Below are positions 60,870 to 64,000 of a DNA stretch of 64,000 bases, piece by piece (the stretch's first letter is position 1; every line of letters starts with the position of its first letter). The notes below the pieces were generated by a model. The model saw only the letters and a list, made by a program, of their open reading frames with translations, had not been told where the DNA came from and searched no databases. Source of the stretch: Allocatelliglobosispora scoriae (GTDB lineage: Bacteria; Actinomycetota; Actinomycetes; Mycobacteriales; Micromonosporaceae); assembly GCF_014204945.1 (NCBI RefSeq), contig NZ_JACHMN010000001.1, positions 620,001 to 684,000 on the forward strand, read 5' to 3'. Both the position numbers and the translations under genes were made by a program.

Positions 60870-63371
60870 ATGGCCGGATACGTCTTCCTCAGCTACAGCC
60901 GCAAGGATCGCGGCTACGTCAGCCAGCTGGCCAGCTACCTGGGAACGGCTGGGGTCGACGCGTGGTTCGACCCGGACATCAGATTCGGGTCCGACTTCGA
61001 GAGGATCATCCGCAACAAGATCGACGGCTGTTCGGTCCTCCTGGTGGCCATGACGCCCGACTCTGCGGCGTCGGAGTGGGTGGCACGCGAGATCGCGTGG
61101 GCGGAGCGGCAGGGCAAGCCGATCGTCCCGATGCTCCTGGCCGGTGAGGTGTTCCCCCGCTTCGCCCGGGTGAACTACTACCCGTGCCACGGCGGAGCGA
61201 TGCCGGGCCAGGACCTCATCGAGCAGTTGCGCGCCCACGTCGGGATGCCCGACGGCGACCGGCTCGCCGAACTCCGCGAGGCGGTCGCCGAAGCCCAGTC
61301 GTGGAAGCGGATCGGGGCGCTGACCCTCGTCGAACGGTTGCTGGGCAGCGTCCGCGAGGAGACGCGGGACGCAGCGCGTACTGCGCTGGTGGGCCTGATC
61401 AGCGACCCGGACGCCGAGGTGACCGCCAGGGCACTGCAGTTGTGGCACTCGCGTGGCCTGGGCGACCTGCCCGCACAACGTCAGCCTCCGCGGCCACGGA
61501 CCCGCAGCGGGCGGGCGGTGGTCGGGATCGACTTCGGTACGACGAACTCACTCGTCGGGTTCATGGAGGCCGGCGAGGTGACCCTCATCCCCAATGCCGA
61601 AGGCTCGGTCGTGACACCGAGCGTCGTGGCCTTCGCGCCGGACGGCCAGATCCTGGTCGGTGCCGCGGCCAAACGGCAGACCGCTGCGAATCCGGCCGGC
61701 ACGTTCTACTCGGTCAAGCTGAAGTTGGGGACCGCCTGGAGCGTCGAACGCGGTGGCCGGCGCTACACGGCCGAAGACCTCGCCGCCATGATCCTCGCCC
61801 GGCTGCGCGAGGACGTGGAGAGCCATCTGGGCCCGGTCGTGGTCCAAGCGGTGATGACCGTCCCGGCGTACTTCAGCATGGTGCAGCGGGACGCCCTCCA
61901 CGCGGCCGCCACCGCCGCCGACCTCCACGTGCTGCGCATCCTCAGCGAGCCGACCGCGGCAGCGGTCGCCTACGGCCTCAACCGCACCGCCGAGGCGACC
62001 GTGCTCATGCTCGACCTGGGCGGGGGCACGTTCGACGTGTCGCTGACGGAGATCGGCGACGGCCTCAACGAGATCAAGGCGACAGCGGGCGACAACTCAC
62101 TCGGCGGCGACGACTGGGACCAGGCGCTCGTCGACTACCTGCTCCACCACGTACGGCGGCAGTCCGGCTTGGACCTCGCCGGTGACCGGAGCGTCCTGCT
62201 GCGCCTGAAGGTCGCGGCCGAGGCGGCGAAGATCGAGCTGTCGTCCGCGATGTCGGCCGAGGTCCACGTGCCCTTCCTGGCCGCGGGCACAGACGGCCCG
62301 GTCCACCTGCTCACCACGGTCAGCCGCGACGAGTTCGAGTCGATGACCCGGCCGATCCTGGACCGGTGCGAAACCCTCATCCGGGCGGTGCTCCAGGACG
62401 CGGGAATCCGCATGGAGTCGGTCGACCACATCATCCTGGTGGGCGGCGCGACCCGGATGCCCGCGGTGGGCAAGCTGGTGGCGAGGCTGACCGGCAAACA
62501 GCCCTACCGGGGGATCATCCCCGAGGGGGTCGCGACCGGGGCCGCGATTCAGGCGGCGATCCTCACCGGTGCGGTGAAGGACATCCTCCTGCTCGACGTC
62601 ACGCCGATGTCGTTCGGCATCGAGACCTCGCACGGGGCCCGGGAAAAGATCATCGAGCGCAACACCACGATCCCGACGAAGCGCAGCGAGCTCTTCACGA
62701 CGACCGAGGACTTCCAGCGGGCGACCGTCGTGAAGTTCTTCCAGGGGGAGAACGAACGGGCCGAATCCCATCAACTGCTGGCCGCACTCGAATTGACGGG
62801 GATCGCGTCGGCACCTCGCGGCGTTGCGGAGATCGAGGTGACCGTCGACATCGACGCCAACGGGATCGTCTTCGTCTCCGCGAAGGACCTCGGGACGGGT
62901 CTGGAGGACTCGGCGACGGTCAACCGGCAGTCCGTCACGGCGGCACGCGGACTCCGGCCGCGTCCGGGCACCGTCGGACTGGTCTCGCTGGACGCCTCGG
63001 ACGGGCAGCGGGCGAGGGATGTCGTCGCGGCGGCGGAGCGCGGCCTGCAGCGGCTGCCGGAGTTCAACGTCCCGGGCTTCGCCGATGCGGAGTCCCGGGG
63101 TCCGTCCGGAGATCCCGTCCTCCTCCAGGTGCGACGGTGGCGCCCCAGGAACCCTACCTTCCGCATGCGCGAGGACGAGGTCGACTGGGCGCGGGGCCTG
63201 GGGTCGCGATACCGGCTGGTTCTCGTGAGGATGAGCCCGGACGGATCCGCGCACGACACGGTCCGCTACGTCCCGGATCCGCTGAGCGAGCTGACCCGGA
63301 CGCCACCGGTCTCCGGCGAGTTCCACGTCTCGTGGTCCGACATCTGGTCCCGGGGACGCCCGCCTTTCTAA
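60870..63371 (+). CDS. TIR-Hsp70 (DnaK-like) fusion protein with DUF3883-like C-terminus
   Basis: The 833-residue protein is made of four parts. A TIR domain (about 1-125) has YVFLSYSRKDRGYV and SEWVAREIAWA, with Glu74 at the catalytic position of NAD-cleaving TIRs. A helical linker (about 130-200) resembles HEAT repeats. An Hsp70 nucleotide domain (about 215-570) has IDFGTTNS, LSEPTAAAVAYGLNR, LDLGGGTFDVSL and HIILVGGATRMPAV. An Hsp70 beta substrate domain (about 571-690) has LDVTPMSFGIET and VKFFQGENERAE. The C-terminal lid is absent; instead a DUF3883-like segment (about 745-833) follows, with MREDEVDWARGLGSRYRLVLVRM. The fusion of a NAD-cleaving-type effector to a chaperone sensor is unusual and suggests immunity or stress sensing. 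Confidence 0.88.
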   Translation: MAGYVFLSYSRKDRGYVSQLASYLGTAGVDAWFDPDIRFGSDFERIIRNKIDGCSVLLVAMTPDSAASEWVAREIAWAERQGKPIVPMLLAGEVFPRFARVNYYPCHGGAMPGQDLIEQLRAHVGMPDGDRLAELREAVAEAQSWKRIGALTLVERLLGSVREETRDAARTALVGLISDPDAEVTARALQLWHSRGLGDLPAQRQPPRPRTRSGRAVVGIDFGTTNSLVGFMEAGEVTLIPNAEGSVVTPSVVAFAPDGQILVGAAAKRQTAANPAGTFYSVKLKLGTAWSVERGGRRYTAEDLAAMILARLREDVESHLGPVVVQAVMTVPAYFSMVQRDALHAAATAADLHVLRILSEPTAAAVAYGLNRTAEATVLMLDLGGGTFDVSLTEIGDGLNEIKATAGDNSLGGDDWDQALVDYLLHHVRRQSGLDLAGDRSVLLRLKVAAEAAKIELSSAMSAEVHVPFLAAGTDGPVHLLTTVSRDEFESMTRPILDRCETLIRAVLQDAGIRMESVDHIILVGGATRMPAVGKLVARLTGKQPYRGIIPEGVATGAAIQAAILTGAVKDILLLDVTPMSFGIETSHGAREKIIERNTTIPTKRSELFTTTEDFQRATVVKFFQGENERAESHQLLAALELTGIASAPRGVAEIEVTVDIDANGIVFVSAKDLGTGLEDSATVNRQSVTAARGLRPRPGTVGLVSLDASDGQRARDVVAAAERGLQRLPEFNVPGFADAESRGPSGDPVLLQVRRWRPRNPTFRMREDEVDWARGLGSRYRLVLVRMSPDGSAHDTVRYVPDPLSELTRTPPVSGEFHVSWSDIWSRGRPPF

Positions 63372-63409
63372 CGTGGACGATCCCGCATCGGGTCGGCGCT
63401 GAAACGGCC

Positions 63410-63445
63410 GCTGGGCGCCGCGGGATCTCCCCCACGACGCCCAGC
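63410..63445. terminator. Hairpin terminator after the TIR-Hsp70 gene
   Basis: GCTGGGCG pairs with CGCCCAGC (8 bp) across a 20-base loop between the two convergent genes. Confidence 0.6.
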
Positions 63446-63470
63446 AGACTCACCGGATCAGATCACCGGA

Positions 63471-63851
63471 TCAACGAGGCGCACGCCCCGCGTAGTACGT
63501 GCTGACCTTGTCGCGGTAGACGGAGTCGTCCCGCAGGTCGGCGTCGTACTCAGGAGCGTCCTTGATCTCGTCCTTGGTCCGGTTGACGAAGACCTTCTCC
63601 CCCGCGGTGTCGATGCTGGCGATGACCCCGGCCGGGAGCATCACCTTGCTGCCGAAGATCCACGGGCCGGTGTCGACGACGATGTAGCTGGCGCCGACCT
63701 CGGTGGAGGCCTCATCGATCTTGCCGATGGAGCCGTCAGTTGCCTCGACGTGGTATCCGACCAGGGAAGCACTGTCTGCCCGGTCGGCCGTGTAGCCGAG
63801 GGACTGGGAGTAGTTCCACGGGTCGTAGGCGGTTGCATTCATGTTGTTCAT
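63471..63851 (-). CDS. PRC-barrel-like domain protein
   Basis: The 126-residue protein starts at ATG 63851, seven bases after GGAGG; an ATG at 63842 is also in frame. Residues about 30-80 (ASLVGYHVEATDGSIGKIDEAS, SYIVVDTGPWIFGSKVMLP) form a PRC-barrel-type beta domain, and the rest is acidic. PRC-barrel proteins occur in RNA-processing and photosynthetic assemblies; in actinomycetes small ones are linked to stress. It converges on the TIR-Hsp70 gene. Confidence 0.8.
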   Translation of the reverse strand: MNNMNATAYDPWNYSQSLGYTADRADSASLVGYHVEATDGSIGKIDEASTEVGASYIVVDTGPWIFGSKVMLPAGVIASIDTAGEKVFVNRTKDEIKDAPEYDADLRDDSVYRDKVSTYYAGRAPR

Positions 63852-63935
63852 GATCTCGCCTCCACAGGTAGGTTTTGCTGACCTCCGAGGCATACCCCGC
63901 CCGCCGGATGCCAAACCTCCGCGATTCAGATCGTG

Positions 63936-64000
63936 TCAGCGCACCCAGAAGTGCTCCGGCTGTGCCTCCACGTCCGCCGCCGACTGTTCCATGTAGCCCG
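63936..64000 (-). CDS. C-terminal end of an unidentified gene (cut by window edge)
   Basis: Twenty-one codons ending in TGA (63936-63938) encode a short tail (GYMEQSAADVEAQPEHFWVR). They are in an open frame to the window edge. No family can be named. Confidence 0.4.
   Translation of the reverse strand, partial: GYMEQSAADVEAQPEHFWVR

Overview
The window is very GC-rich with strong third-position G/C bias. It carries mycothiol-type, F420-type (LLM), WYL and HspR/HAIR signatures and many secreted carbohydrate-active or lectin-like proteins. This points to a filamentous soil actinomycete, most likely Micromonosporaceae (Actinoplanes/Micromonospora-like). The family call is an inference. No rRNA, tRNA or CRISPR array was seen.

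Layout. 0-5 kb: the 3' end of a MazG-type gene, a RibD/DHFR-like reductase, lon behind a HAIR (HspR) operator, and an ArsR-SRPBCC-SRPBCC type operon with two copies of an inverted-repeat operator. 5-13 kb: an ECF sigma / membrane anti-sigma-like / small protein operon, a LysR regulator, two APH-type kinases, a histidine-phosphatase/DinB-like fusion, a zinc-finger coiled-coil protein and a propeller lipoprotein. 13-25 kb: a secretome block with a CHAP protein, polysaccharide deacetylase, pectate-lyase-like protein under a LacI-type operator, decayed LamG protein, a 1144-residue ThuA/sugar-dehydrogenase/PKD/CBM protein, a DUF1906 protein, a PadR/membrane pair and an I36-like inhibitor. 25-28 kb: a two-gene terpenoid-like unit, a CrtC/AttH-like domain fused to a polyprenyl diphosphate synthase followed by a GT2. 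28-34 kb: an accessory stretch rich in broken genes.

35-41 kb: an epoxide hydrolase with a divergent WYL regulator, then a KstR2-like TetR followed by a coupled operon of an Lgt-like transferase, a small membrane protein, a tetraether-synthase-like radical SAM enzyme and a second small membrane protein. This is a candidate lipid-modification system. 41-50 kb: S9 peptidase, ricin-type lectin protein, HIT-like protein, nucleoside deaminase with LLM oxidoreductase, Lrp regulator, a large unknown membrane protein and a DUF899 protein. 50-56 kb: a TetR/NmrA pair, a cytochrome P450 coupled to a frameshifted membrane protein, and a FadA6-like thiolase behind a palindromic operator. 56-64 kb: a double TIR/NDT-like protein, propeller lipoprotein, secreted repeat protein, primase-polymerase, and an 833-residue TIR-Hsp70 fusion with a DUF3883-like tail. 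The TIR-Hsp70 fusion is the most unusual gene here and a candidate immune or stress effector.

Four genes (at about 24.31, 28.56, 33.55 and 53.37 kb) look intact except for a one-base change in a G or C run. Either these genes are decaying or the assembly has homopolymer errors.
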